Shown here piece after piece: positions 1 through 6,647 of a DNA stretch of 11,912 nucleotides (positions are counted from its first letter, which is position 1; the number at the start of each line of letters is the position of its first letter). Source of the DNA: JAKQHY01 sp034429675 (GTDB taxonomy: Bacteria > Chloroflexota > Anaerolineae > B4-G1 > SLSP01). Below the pieces are notes generated by a model that was not told where the DNA came from, made no database searches, and worked only from the letters and a program-made list of their open reading frames with translations. The position numbers were made by a program, and so were the translations under genes. Location of the stretch: assembly GCA_034429675.1 (NCBI GenBank), contig DAOUFX010000380.1, positions 1 through 11,912 on the forward strand, in the 5' to 3' direction.

Positions 1-20
1 CGGGCGGGGGTACCCGCCCG
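1..20. repeat. GTACC-core palindromic hairpin, cut by the window edge
   Basis: Bases 1-8 pair perfectly with 13-20 around a 4-base loop. The core closely matches the hairpin at 10122-10159: 18 of 22 aligned bases agree between 1-22 and 10131-10152. The bases after it (CGAAAAACCCCC) look like the 3' half of a longer stem whose 5' half lies outside the window. It is probably a dispersed intergenic palindrome. It could also be a terminator of an upstream gene, but no T-run follows on the plus strand. Confidence 0.55.
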
Positions 21-65
21 CGAAAAACCCCCTTTATGTCTCTCTGCCATGTAAACCGTGAGTTT

Positions 66-148
66 CGTGCCGGCACGGAGTGCGAAGGGATATTTTTGTC
101 ATAGGCGCAGCTTCATTGTACAATGTGGACTAACACAGTCAATGTTAG
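66..148. promoter_or_regulatory. Cluster of three palindromes upstream of the operon
   Basis: CGTGCCGGCACG at 66-77 and CATTGTACAATG at 114-125 are perfect 12-bp palindromes. CTAACA (130-135) and TGTTAG (143-148) form an inverted repeat with a 7-base gap. All lie in the non-coding leader of the operon beginning at 297 and may be operators for dimeric regulators. No regulator family can be named from the sequence. The rest of 1-296 holds no credible gene. Confidence 0.35.
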
Positions 149-164
149 CGCATTTCGGGGCGCG

Positions 165-194
165 TTTCAACCTACCATAGAAACATGGTAAAAT
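165..194 (+). promoter_or_regulatory. Putative promoter with palindrome over the -10 box
   Basis: A -10-like TAAAAT at 189-194 lies 18 bases after a weak -35-like TTTCAA at 165-170. The perfect inverted repeat TACCAT (173-178) / ATGGTA (185-190), with a 6-base gap, overlaps the -10 box. That is the position expected of a repressor operator. Transcription from here would give a leader of roughly 95 bases before the ATG at 297. The -35 is poor, so this is a moderate-confidence prediction. Confidence 0.35.
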
Positions 195-296
195 GAAAGG
201 CAGCCTGAGGCGATCATAACCGGGCAGATTACCTGAACATCATTGTCGGCGCCTTGCGCTTGTTGATTGTGCCAGCCACCACAGGAGGTGCACGTT

Positions 297-998
297 ATGG
301 ACCAACGGGATCAACTGTTCAACTCTCTCAGCTTGGTTATGTTGCTAATGACCGTCGTTCTGATACTATGTTATGCACTCATTGCAGTGAATCCTTACAT
401 CTTTTTGAATCCTTTCCCTCCCCGCCCCAAAGAGATCGAATTGGTGGCTACGCCGACAGGCCCGGTAATCCGGCGTGACGTTCTTCCGCCCACCTGGACG
501 CCTACGGCAACCCCCACCATCACCCCGACTCCGCCGCCGTCGTTCACCCCCACCGTCACACCAACGCCGACACCCCGTCCGCCGACGCGCACACCCATCC
601 CACCGACGCTGACTCCCAGCGTCACGCCGCGCGTCACCCGTTCACCTTACCCGTTCACATACGAGCTGACCTATGAGCCGCCGTATTACGGCTGTAACTG
701 GTTGGGCGTCGCCGGGATGATTCAAGACCTGGACGGCAATGCGCTCAAGGATTACCCGGTCCACGTGTGGGGCGGCGGGATTGATGTGGTGATCAATTCC
801 GGCACCAAGCAGATGTACGGCGACTCCGGGTGGGAGCAGTTCTTCCTCTCTCAACCGACGGAAATGAAGGGCGTTTTCCACGTGCAGTTGCATTCGCCTT
901 ATGGCGACCACCCGCCGGTCTCGGCGGACATCGTTTTGAACTACGAGGGCTTCTGCTCCGCATCGCTGGCCCGCGTTATCTTTACCAAGAACCATTAA
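297..998 (+). CDS. Membrane-anchored Pro/Thr-linker protein with small C-terminal domain
   Basis: This 233-residue protein is of unknown function. The start is the ATG at 297 because AGGAGGTG at 283-290 sits 6 bases before it; an in-frame TTG at 267 has no such site. Residues 11-36 form one hydrophobic membrane helix (LSLVMLLMTVVLILCYALIA). A Pro/Thr-rich linker of TPT-type repeats follows at about 62-118. A compact C-terminal domain (about 120-233) has a 'GCNWLGVAGMIQDLDGNAL' segment, with cysteines at 133 and 220 that could form a disulfide outside the cell. Linker-plus-domain proteins of this style are frequent in Chloroflexota. I infer that the C-terminal domain is a beta-rich extracytoplasmic module, perhaps Ig- or carboxypeptidase-regulatory-like. 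It is the first gene of an operon; the KaiC-like ATPase starts 5 bases after its stop. Partner and ligand are unknown. Confidence 0.8.
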   Translation: MDQRDQLFNSLSLVMLLMTVVLILCYALIAVNPYIFLNPFPPRPKEIELVATPTGPVIRRDVLPPTWTPTATPTITPTPPPSFTPTVTPTPTPRPPTRTPIPPTLTPSVTPRVTRSPYPFTYELTYEPPYYGCNWLGVAGMIQDLDGNALKDYPVHVWGGGIDVVINSGTKQMYGDSGWEQFFLSQPTEMKGVFHVQLHSPYGDHPPVSADIVLNYEGFCSASLARVIFTKNH

Positions 999-1003
999 CG
1001 ACT

Positions 1004-1732
1004 ATGGCTGAAACACGCATTAAAACAGGCATTTCCGGTTTGGATCAGATGTTGCAGGGGGGATTCATTCCCGGTTCGGTGATTTTGTTGCGCGGCGCGC
1101 CGGGGACCGGCAAAACTTCCATTGCGCTCCAGTTCCTCCTTGAAGGGGCGCAAAGTGGGGAGCCGGGACTGTTCGTGACGTTCGAGGAATTCCCGCATTC
1201 GCTGTACCGCGACGCCGAATCGTTGGGGCTCGATCTGCGCGGCATGGAGGTCGCCGGCAAGTTGCACATCATTTTCACCTCGCCCGCCGTGCTGCTGCGT
1301 AGCCTCAAAGATACGGAAAGCCCCATCTATCAGTCCATCGTGGACAACAATATTCACCGGATGGTCGTGGATAGTATGTCCCATTTTGGCCGGCTGACGG
1401 ACAACCCCGAAACGCTGCGCCAGACTTGCGCGACCGTCGTCAACGGCTTGCATCGCGAGCAATTGACCACCCTGATGCTCAGTGAGGAAAGCCGCTCTCG
1501 CCATCGCAGCACCGATCCCGGCGGCCTTTCGTATCTCAGCGATGGGGTGATCCTGCTGCGTTACGTTGAGGTCGAGAGCGCGATGCAACGCGCAATTGTG
1601 GTGCTCAAGTTGCGCGGCAGCAACCACGCGCGCGAGATTCGCTACTACGAGATCCGCAACGGCGGCGTGGTGGTGGGCGAGGTTTTCCAGCATCGCGGCG
1701 CCATCCTCAGCGGAATCTCCCGGCGCGATTAA
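1004..1732 (+). CDS. Single-domain KaiC/RadA-like P-loop ATPase
   Basis: This 242-residue protein belongs to the KaiC-like branch of the RecA/RadA ATPase superfamily. It opens with the family signature TGISGLDQMLQGGFIPGS, then Walker A GAPGTGKT at 31-38 and the paired glutamates FEE at 60-62, which match the KaiC catalytic EE. The Walker B strand MVVDS has its aspartate at 123, and the C-terminal KLRGSNH motif is typical of KaiC domains. There is only one ATPase domain, whereas clock KaiC has two, and no fused sensor or kinase domain. The ATG at 1004 is chosen because the signature begins right after it; upstream in-frame sequence overlaps the previous gene. No clear Shine-Dalgarno is visible, which suggests coupling to the upstream gene. 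Its stop abuts the rsmI start. Single-domain KaiC proteins in other bacteria are tied to signalling or motility, but the target here is unknown. Confidence 0.88.
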   Translation: MAETRIKTGISGLDQMLQGGFIPGSVILLRGAPGTGKTSIALQFLLEGAQSGEPGLFVTFEEFPHSLYRDAESLGLDLRGMEVAGKLHIIFTSPAVLLRSLKDTESPIYQSIVDNNIHRMVVDSMSHFGRLTDNPETLRQTCATVVNGLHREQLTTLMLSEESRSRHRSTDPGGLSYLSDGVILLRYVEVESAMQRAIVVLKLRGSNHAREIRYYEIRNGGVVVGEVFQHRGAILSGISRRD

Positions 1733-2557
1733 ATGAGCACGCTCTATATCGTCGGCACTCCGATCGGCAATCTCGAAGACATCACGCTACGCGCCCTGCG
1801 CATCCTACGGGAAGTCCGCCTGGTGGCGGCCGAGGATACACGCAAGGCGCGTGTGCTTTTTGACAGGTATGAAATTACGACGCCGGTCACGTCCTATTTC
1901 GAGGGAAATGAGCGCAAGAAGGCCGACGCCATTCTCGCCGCCCTGCAAGAAGGGGACGTGGCTCTGATTTCGGAGGCCGGGATGCCCGGCATTTCCGATC
2001 CGGGATACCCCCTCATCTGCGCCGCGCTTGAGCAGGGGGTGACGGTGGTTCCGGTCCCCGGCCCCTCGGCGCACACAGCGGCGCTGGTCGCCTCCGGCCT
2101 GCCCTCCGATCAATTCCTTTTCCTGGGTTTTCTCCCGCGCGGCCAACGCGAGCGCCTTGCCGCGCTGGAGGACGTGGCGTTTCTCAAAGCGACGTTGATC
2201 GCCTACGAGGCGCCGCACCGTCTGCAAGAAACCCTCTCCACGCTGCGCGAACGCCTGGGCAACCGCCCGGTCGCGCTCTGTCGTGAGATGACCAAACACT
2301 ACGAGGAGGTCTGGCGCGGCGACCTCGACGGCGCCCTGGCGCACACATCCGCCGTCCCGCCGCGCGGCGAATACACGCTGGTGATCGGCGGCGCTTCCGA
2401 CATAGAAGTCTGGAATGCAGCGCAGGTGCGCGCCGCCCTCGCCGAGAGACTGGCGCAGGGCGTTGCACGTTCGCAGGCCGCCCGCGAAATTGCCGCCATC
2501 TCCGGCTGGAAACGCCGCGCCGTGTACGCTTTGGAAGAGGAAGAGCCGAAAGTCTGA
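1733..2557 (+). CDS. rsmI: 16S rRNA (cytidine-1402-2'-O)-methyltransferase RsmI
   Basis: RsmI uses S-adenosylmethionine to 2'-O-methylate C1402 of 16S rRNA, in the ribosomal P site. The 274-residue length is normal for the family. Family motifs are LYIVGTPIGNLEDIT at 4-18, AAEDTRKAR at 32-40, ISDPGYPL at 87-94, VPVPGPSA at 106-113 and FLGFLPR at 130-136. The C-terminal SQAAREIAAISGWKRRAVYAL segment matches the usual RsmI tail. The motif normally reading SDAGTPGISDPG is SEAGMPGISDPG here (80-90), two substitutions in a conserved loop. The ATG directly follows the TAA of the ATPase gene with no gap and no clear ribosome site, so translation is probably coupled. The last codons and the stop lie in a 7-bp repeat array. 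Confidence 0.95.
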   Translation: MSTLYIVGTPIGNLEDITLRALRILREVRLVAAEDTRKARVLFDRYEITTPVTSYFEGNERKKADAILAALQEGDVALISEAGMPGISDPGYPLICAALEQGVTVVPVPGPSAHTAALVASGLPSDQFLFLGFLPRGQRERLAALEDVAFLKATLIAYEAPHRLQETLSTLRERLGNRPVALCREMTKHYEEVWRGDLDGALAHTSAVPPRGEYTLVIGGASDIEVWNAAQVRAALAERLAQGVARSQAAREIAAISGWKRRAVYALEEEEPKV

Positions 2558-2568
2558 AGTCGAAGGTC
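2548..2568. repeat. Heptamer tandem array A (GAAAGTC type)
   Basis: There are three consecutive 7-bp units, GAAAGTC, TGAAGTC and GAAGGTC, in exact register. The array starts inside the last codons of rsmI, and its second unit supplies the TGA stop. It is the first of three different heptamer arrays packed between rsmI and manA. Confidence 0.6.
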
Positions 2569-2583
2569 AGGGAGCGGGGCGGC

Positions 2584-2618
2584 GAATAGCGAATTACGGA
2601 TACCGAATACCGGATTGC
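2584..2618. repeat. Heptamer tandem array B (GAATACC type)
   Basis: Five consecutive 7-bp units occur: GAATAGC, GAATTAC, GGATACC, GAATACC and GGATTGC. The consensus is roughly GRATWNC, with the final C and the AT core held constant. The array lies wholly in the convergent spacer between rsmI and manA. Confidence 0.65.
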
Positions 2619-2640
2619 GGGTTTCGCGGATTCTGTTTCC

Positions 2641-2668
2641 AAAATCTAAAATCGAAAACCCAAGATCA
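2641..2668. repeat. Heptamer tandem array C (AAAATCG type)
   Basis: Four consecutive 7-bp units occur: AAAATCT, AAAATCG, AAAACCC and AAGATCA. The last unit contains the complement of the manA stop codon (2666-2668), so the array reaches into the gene end. The unit sequence is unrelated to arrays A and B, but the period is the same. No hairpin terminator is visible in this convergent spacer. Confidence 0.6.
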
Positions 2669-3901
2669 CGGCGCTTCGGCCTTGAAGACCTCTGCCGCAC
2701 ATTCTGCAACCAGTTCAAAGCCCGGTAGACAGGCTGGAATGAAGATGCTCTGTCCGCGCCGGAGGGGTTGTTGTTGGGCGATGCCCGCTTCCTGCCAACG
2801 TAGGAGGACTTCGCCCGCCGTGATCAACAAAATAGCAGGGCAATCTTCCCCCTTCTCTCGCCTGACCTGGTCCGCTGCCAATTGCCAACGGCGCACCTGG
2901 AATTCGGCGACGGGGGCCGTGAAGACGATCTCTTGCGCCCCGGCGTCTCCGCCCAGCAACGGCGCCGGCCCCAGTTCGTAGGTCAGAATGTCCAGCAGGG
3001 TTTGCACGTCCTTGAATTTAGGGGTCAGCCCGGCGCGCACGACGTTGTCCGAATTCGCCATGCACTCCACCAGGTTGCCGTTCAGGTAAGCGTGCGGGAC
3101 TCCGGGCTTGAGGAAAACCCCCTGGCCGCGCTCCAGCCGCACGAAGTTCAAAAAGAACAGCGCCAGCAATCCAATATCGGCGCCGGTGTAGATCGGGCGG
3201 GATTCCAGGAACAGCCGGTCGTGGTCGTTGGGCGCCGGCAGCCGTTGCAGGCGACGCTCCAATTGCGCCAGCGTGTCCGACAGGGCTTGCTCGTCGCGCT
3301 CGCGTTGCATCAGCGCCGTGAACATCTGCCGCACGCTTTCGCGCTGTTGCGCCGCCGGGACCGCCCGCAGTTCCACGCCGCCTCCGGCTTCGATGAAGCG
3401 GGTGATCTCCGGATATTGCGCCAGCGTCAACCGGATCTCCTCGTAGGACTTGAACCCCACCAGCGCTGTCGCCGTGTCCAACGCGCTGGCAATCTCCGGC
3501 TTGTGGTTGTCGTCGGGATACTGTTCCGGGTTTCTGGCGTGCAGTACTTGCGCCTGGGCTTTGTCGGGATGCGCCTGGATCGAGAGGGCGGCGCCGATGG
3601 AAAGCACTTTGAACAAGAAAGGGAGCGTCGGTCCAAAGCGCGAAATCACATGCCGACCCAGCAGCGCTTCGGGGTAGCGCGCCGCCAGCTGCGGGAGCGG
3701 CACCGGCGTCCCTTCGACCAGCAACGCTGACGGCGCTTTGGGGTGCATGCCCATCCACAGCTCCGCGTAGGGCAATCCCGGTTGCGCCGTTTGCCCCAAA
3801 AATTGCGGGATAAACGCCGCCGCGTCGCGGGTACCCCATTCATAGGGCTGCACTTGATTGATAAGCGGATAAGGTCTGGCTTTTAATGAAGGTGTATCCA
3901 T
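2666..3901 (-). CDS. manA: Mannose-6-phosphate isomerase, class I
   Basis: This zinc enzyme interconverts mannose 6-phosphate and fructose 6-phosphate, linking glycolysis to GDP-mannose and glycan synthesis. The 411-residue length fits the family. Motifs are YAELWMGMHP at 45-54, LPFLFKVLSIGAALSIQAHPDK at 93-114, DDNHKPEI at 130-137 and PGVPHAYLNGNLVE at 266-279, followed by NVVRAGLTPKF. Expected zinc ligands are Gln109, His111, Glu136 and His270; Arg289 in RAGLTPK is the conserved catalytic-region arginine. The ATG at 3901 has GGAG (complement of 3910-3913) 8 bases upstream, which supports it. The gene diverges from the SseB-like gene and converges on rsmI, where its stop falls in a repeat array. 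A phosphoglucose/phosphomannose bifunctional role is possible but not shown. Confidence 0.93.
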   Translation of the reverse strand: MDTPSLKARPYPLINQVQPYEWGTRDAAAFIPQFLGQTAQPGLPYAELWMGMHPKAPSALLVEGTPVPLPQLAARYPEALLGRHVISRFGPTLPFLFKVLSIGAALSIQAHPDKAQAQVLHARNPEQYPDDNHKPEIASALDTATALVGFKSYEEIRLTLAQYPEITRFIEAGGGVELRAVPAAQQRESVRQMFTALMQRERDEQALSDTLAQLERRLQRLPAPNDHDRLFLESRPIYTGADIGLLALFFLNFVRLERGQGVFLKPGVPHAYLNGNLVECMANSDNVVRAGLTPKFKDVQTLLDILTYELGPAPLLGGDAGAQEIVFTAPVAEFQVRRWQLAADQVRREKGEDCPAILLITAGEVLLRWQEAGIAQQQPLRRGQSIFIPACLPGFELVAECAAEVFKAEAP

Positions 3902-3909
3902 TTCTCAAA

Positions 3910-3957
3910 CTCCATTTTTCGTTTATACTGGCCCACATTGCATTCCCGGTGAGGTGG
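3910..3957. promoter_or_regulatory. Divergent promoter region with overlapping -10 boxes
   Basis: In the 62-bp spacer between manA and the SseB-like gene, TATACT (plus, 3924-3929) and TATAAA (minus, 3927 to 3922) overlap almost completely. Good -35 boxes are not evident on either strand. The ribosome sites flank them: GGAG for manA (complement of 3910-3913) and GAGGTGG for the plus gene (3951-3957). The two transcription units may compete for polymerase. Confidence 0.4.
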
Positions 3958-3963
3958 TCTGCT

Positions 3964-4770
3964 ATGAACACAGTGTCATCCATAACCAATCCCAATCTCG
4001 TCGCCGCGATGGTCGCCGTGGTGACCCGCGACGCGCCGGAAACACGCCAGGCCATGTACCGCGCGCTCATCGAAAGCACGCTAATTTTGCCTGTCGCCGA
4101 GAGCTTGAGCCAAAGCGACACGCCGGAACGTCGCACGGTGGATCGGGAGGCATCGTTCAAGCTCCTGGCCGCAGAAAATGACGCCGGCGGAACCATCCTG
4201 CTGGCCTTCAGCGACGAGGAAGCGGTGCGCGCCTGGATGCCGGAAGGCGTTCCCTACGTGGCTCTCCGGGCGCCGGATCTCTTCGATCTGGCGGCGCGCA
4301 ATGAAGCTGCGGAGGTCTACCTCAACCCGGCCGGCCCGGTGAGTGGGCGCATCCGCAACCACGAATTTGAGGCGCTCGCCCGCCGGCAGCTCCCTTTTGA
4401 CGACCTTCCCCAGGCGCCGCCTCCGCCGCCCGGCGCGCGTCTGCTCGTCGGGCGCCCCGCCACGCCCCCACCCCAGGCCTGGCGCGATGAGGTTACTTCG
4501 GCGATGCGCCATCATCCGCAAATTGTCGCGGCTTATCTTTTCCAATTGCATTATGGAACCGAATCGCCGCGGCTGGTGGTGGGAGTCCAGTTCGCCCCCG
4601 AAGCGGATGAGTCAATCCGCAACGTCATCATGCAATCCATCCTCTCCGCCGTCGGCCAGCCCGCCGAATCTCCTGAGGCGCTACATTTTGTGGTTCTGGA
4701 AGCGGACGACTTTCTGCGCATCGTCCAGGATACCGTCCCGCGACTCTACCCGCGCGACGAGAATCGTTAG
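3964..4770 (+). CDS. SseB-family protein
   Basis: This 268-residue protein resembles the SseB family, named after E. coli enhanced serine sensitivity protein B, whose biochemical role is unclear. The N-terminal SseB domain (about 8-125) shows PNLVAAM, the segment RQAMYRALIESTLILPV (28-44) and TILLAFSDEEAVRAW (77-91). A proline run (151-156, APPPPPG) separates it from an SseB C-terminal-like domain (about 160-265) with HHPQIVAAYLFQLHYG and SPRLVVGVQF. No signal peptide or membrane segment is seen, so it should be cytoplasmic. The ATG at 3964 is preferred over earlier in-frame codons because GAGGTGG at 3951-3957 sits 6 bases upstream. It stands alone between a divergent promoter and a strong terminator. 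The family call is fairly secure; no function can be deduced. Confidence 0.75.
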   Translation: MNTVSSITNPNLVAAMVAVVTRDAPETRQAMYRALIESTLILPVAESLSQSDTPERRTVDREASFKLLAAENDAGGTILLAFSDEEAVRAWMPEGVPYVALRAPDLFDLAARNEAAEVYLNPAGPVSGRIRNHEFEALARRQLPFDDLPQAPPPPPGARLLVGRPATPPPQAWRDEVTSAMRHHPQIVAAYLFQLHYGTESPRLVVGVQFAPEADESIRNVIMQSILSAVGQPAESPEALHFVVLEADDFLRIVQDTVPRLYPRDENR

Positions 4771-4799
4771 TCAGGAAGCCTATAATAGTCGAAGATTGT

Positions 4800-4827
4800 A
4801 AAACCGCGCCCCAAGGGGCGCGGTTTT
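4800..4827. terminator. Bidirectional intrinsic terminator
   Basis: AAAACCGCGCCCC (4800-4812) and GGGGCGCGGTTTT (4815-4827) form a 13-bp perfect G+C-rich stem. A-rich and T-rich ends give a U-tail in both directions. It lies between the convergent SseB-like gene (stop at 4770) and the propeller protein gene (stop at 4836), and serves both. Confidence 0.88.
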
Positions 4828-4835
4828 GCTTTCCA

Positions 4836-6647
4836 TCAGGGCGCCCACGAGAGGCGCTGGTTGTCCCAACCGGGCAGCGAGATGCCCAGGTCCAGAATGC
4901 GCTGGACGTTTTGCCCGTCCGTCTGCATCACGTAGATGGCCCAACTGCCGCCACGGTCGCTGACGAAGGCGATGCGGCTGCCGTCCGGCGACCACGCCGG
5001 CATTCCTTCGTTGGAAGCATCCGCGGTGATTTGCTGCACCCCGCCGCTCGGATTGAGCAAGAAGATGTCCCAGTTGCCGGCGACGTTGCTCATATACGCC
5101 AGCATATTCCCGCCCGGCGCCCAACTGGCCGCGCTGTCGCCCTCGCTGGAGGTGAGGCGCGTCCCCGGTAGCCCATCGTCGGGAGTGTCCACGATGATGC
5201 CACATGCGGTAGCGTCGCAGCCGGTGTAGGCCAGCGCCCCCGACGCGCCCCAGGCCGGCGCCCACCCGGACGCCAGCAGCGCCGGTTCTCCGCTGTTGTT
5301 GGAATTCGCAATGTAGATGGACCACACGCCGGCAGCGTCGGCTGTGGCATAAGCAATGCGCAAACTGTCCGGCGAGAAGGTGGGCCACGCCTGCCAGCCC
5401 GGCGTCAGCAGTTGCATCGGAACGCCTTCTTCCGGCAGAACCATCCCCACGCCGCCCGAATTCCGGTCACGGTAGATCGCCCGGCCCGTGCCGCGCTCCC
5501 ACCAGGGCTGGTCGGCGCCGGAGGCCACCTTCAAAATGCGCCCGTCTGCATAGAGCGCATACACGTCGTACATTTCGGTTTCGGCGTTGAAGATCGGATA
5601 GGCCAAACGGCCCATAGTGAAGCCGGCGACCGCCTGCGGGGTCAACTGTATGCCCGTGCCGTTCAGCGGCGCCGGTGTAGCCGACAAGCAGGTCTGGGCC
5701 GCCGTCGCGCGTTTTTGATCCACCTGCGCGTCCGAGAACAGCCGCAGCGCCTGGGTGTACTGGATTTCGGCAGGGCACATCTCACCCTGAGTTGCGTAGT
5801 ACTCCGCGTAGGTCAAATATGCCTGGTACAACCGCTGCGCCACATCCTTGTAAGCGGGATGGGTGGCGTACAACGCCTCGAAGCCCTCAATGCACAGGGG
5901 CCAATCCACGCCCCAGTAGTTTAAGGCGTCAAGATAGCGCGCGGCAAGGTTGCGCTGATCCACAACGTCGGCATTCAGAGGGCGCAAGGCGATGGCCTGA
6001 TCCAGATACGAAATTCCCTCCTCCAGGCGATCCTCCCCCAAAAAAGCGGTACCGGCATTGTACAGGCTGGTGAACAACATCTCCTCAACAGCAGCCTGCT
6101 CGTAATTCAAATCCAAAGCGCGCAGCTGCGTCAGCGTGCGGGCCGTGGCGACCCAGTCTTTGGCCGTGTAAGAGTTCTTTGCATCTCCCAGCAATTGCTC
6201 CGTCATCGAACTGACGACTTCCATCGTCGGAGTCGGCTTGACGACCAGACGTGCGCGCGCTTCGGCGGCGCCTTGCTCGGCCAGAGCATTTTCGGGGTCC
6301 AACTGCAAAATGTAGGCAAATTCGGCGGCGGCGCGTTCGTACCGCCCATCGTTGAGGTCTTTCAGCCCGGCGTCGTAGTGCTCCTGGATCACCTCCTGCC
6401 GGCGCGCCTCACGGTCAAGTTCGCCATAATGCAGGCCGGCGTAAGCCGAAGCCATCTGAATCGCAACAAAAACGATCACGGCGACCAGGATCACCAACAG
6501 GATTCGCCACAAAGACGATTTGAACAGAGGCCGCTTCACCGCGGCGGGCGGGGTTGCATCTGCGCCGGGGCTAAGCAAAGATCCGCAGTTGGCGCACAGC
6601 ATCCCCGGCTTCTCTGACTCGTGACCGCACTGTGGGCACGGGGTCAT
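4836..6647 (-). CDS. Zinc-ribbon / TM / TPR / TolB-like beta-propeller protein
   Basis: This 603-residue multidomain envelope protein has no recognised name. A zinc ribbon with CPQC and CANC (Cys4, 7, 18, 21) opens it, followed by a basic stretch and one membrane helix at about 46-69 (ILLVILVAVIVFVAIQMA). A helical TPR-like region spans about 85-335 (for example HYDAGLKDLNDGRYERAAAE and YNAGTAFLGEDRLEEGISYL). A C-terminal TolB/PD40-type propeller has repeats such as PTFSPDSLRIAYAT, ASWAPGGNMLAYMSN and PAWSPDGSRIAFVSD. The likely topology is zinc ribbon inside, TPR and propeller outside. The ATG at 6647 is chosen because it overlaps the upstream stop as ATGA, the usual sign of translational coupling; a TTG 12 bases earlier is the alternative. 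A scaffold or sensor role at the membrane is inference. Confidence 0.85.
   Translation of the reverse strand: MTPCPQCGHESEKPGMLCANCGSLLSPGADATPPAAVKRPLFKSSLWRILLVILVAVIVFVAIQMASAYAGLHYGELDREARRQEVIQEHYDAGLKDLNDGRYERAAAEFAYILQLDPENALAEQGAAEARARLVVKPTPTMEVVSSMTEQLLGDAKNSYTAKDWVATARTLTQLRALDLNYEQAAVEEMLFTSLYNAGTAFLGEDRLEEGISYLDQAIALRPLNADVVDQRNLAARYLDALNYWGVDWPLCIEGFEALYATHPAYKDVAQRLYQAYLTYAEYYATQGEMCPAEIQYTQALRLFSDAQVDQKRATAAQTCLSATPAPLNGTGIQLTPQAVAGFTMGRLAYPIFNAETEMYDVYALYADGRILKVASGADQPWWERGTGRAIYRDRNSGGVGMVLPEEGVPMQLLTPGWQAWPTFSPDSLRIAYATADAAGVWSIYIANSNNSGEPALLASGWAPAWGASGALAYTGCDATACGIIVDTPDDGLPGTRLTSSEGDSAASWAPGGNMLAYMSNVAGNWDIFLLNPSGGVQQITADASNEGMPAWSPDGSRIAFVSDRGGSWAIYVMQTDGQNVQRILDLGISLPGWDNQRLSWAP

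Noticed and set aside
490..615. Apparent DNA repeat of ACC/CCG triplets
   Set aside because: It encodes the Pro/Thr linker of the protein at 297-998. Codon-level repetition explains it, so it is not an independent repeat element.
395..637. Gly/Val-rich minus-strand open frame
   Set aside because: It is the complement of the DNA for the Pro/Thr-rich linker; the repeats reflect that linker's codons and not a separate gene.
2882..3730. Plus-strand open frame of 282 codons antisense to manA
   Set aside because: It is a shadow of manA, which shows all zinc-ligand motifs; the frame has antisense-type composition.
4781..4786. TATAAT between the SseB-like stop and the terminator
   Set aside because: It lies directly before a strong terminator with no gene downstream on that strand and no -35 box; most likely chance.
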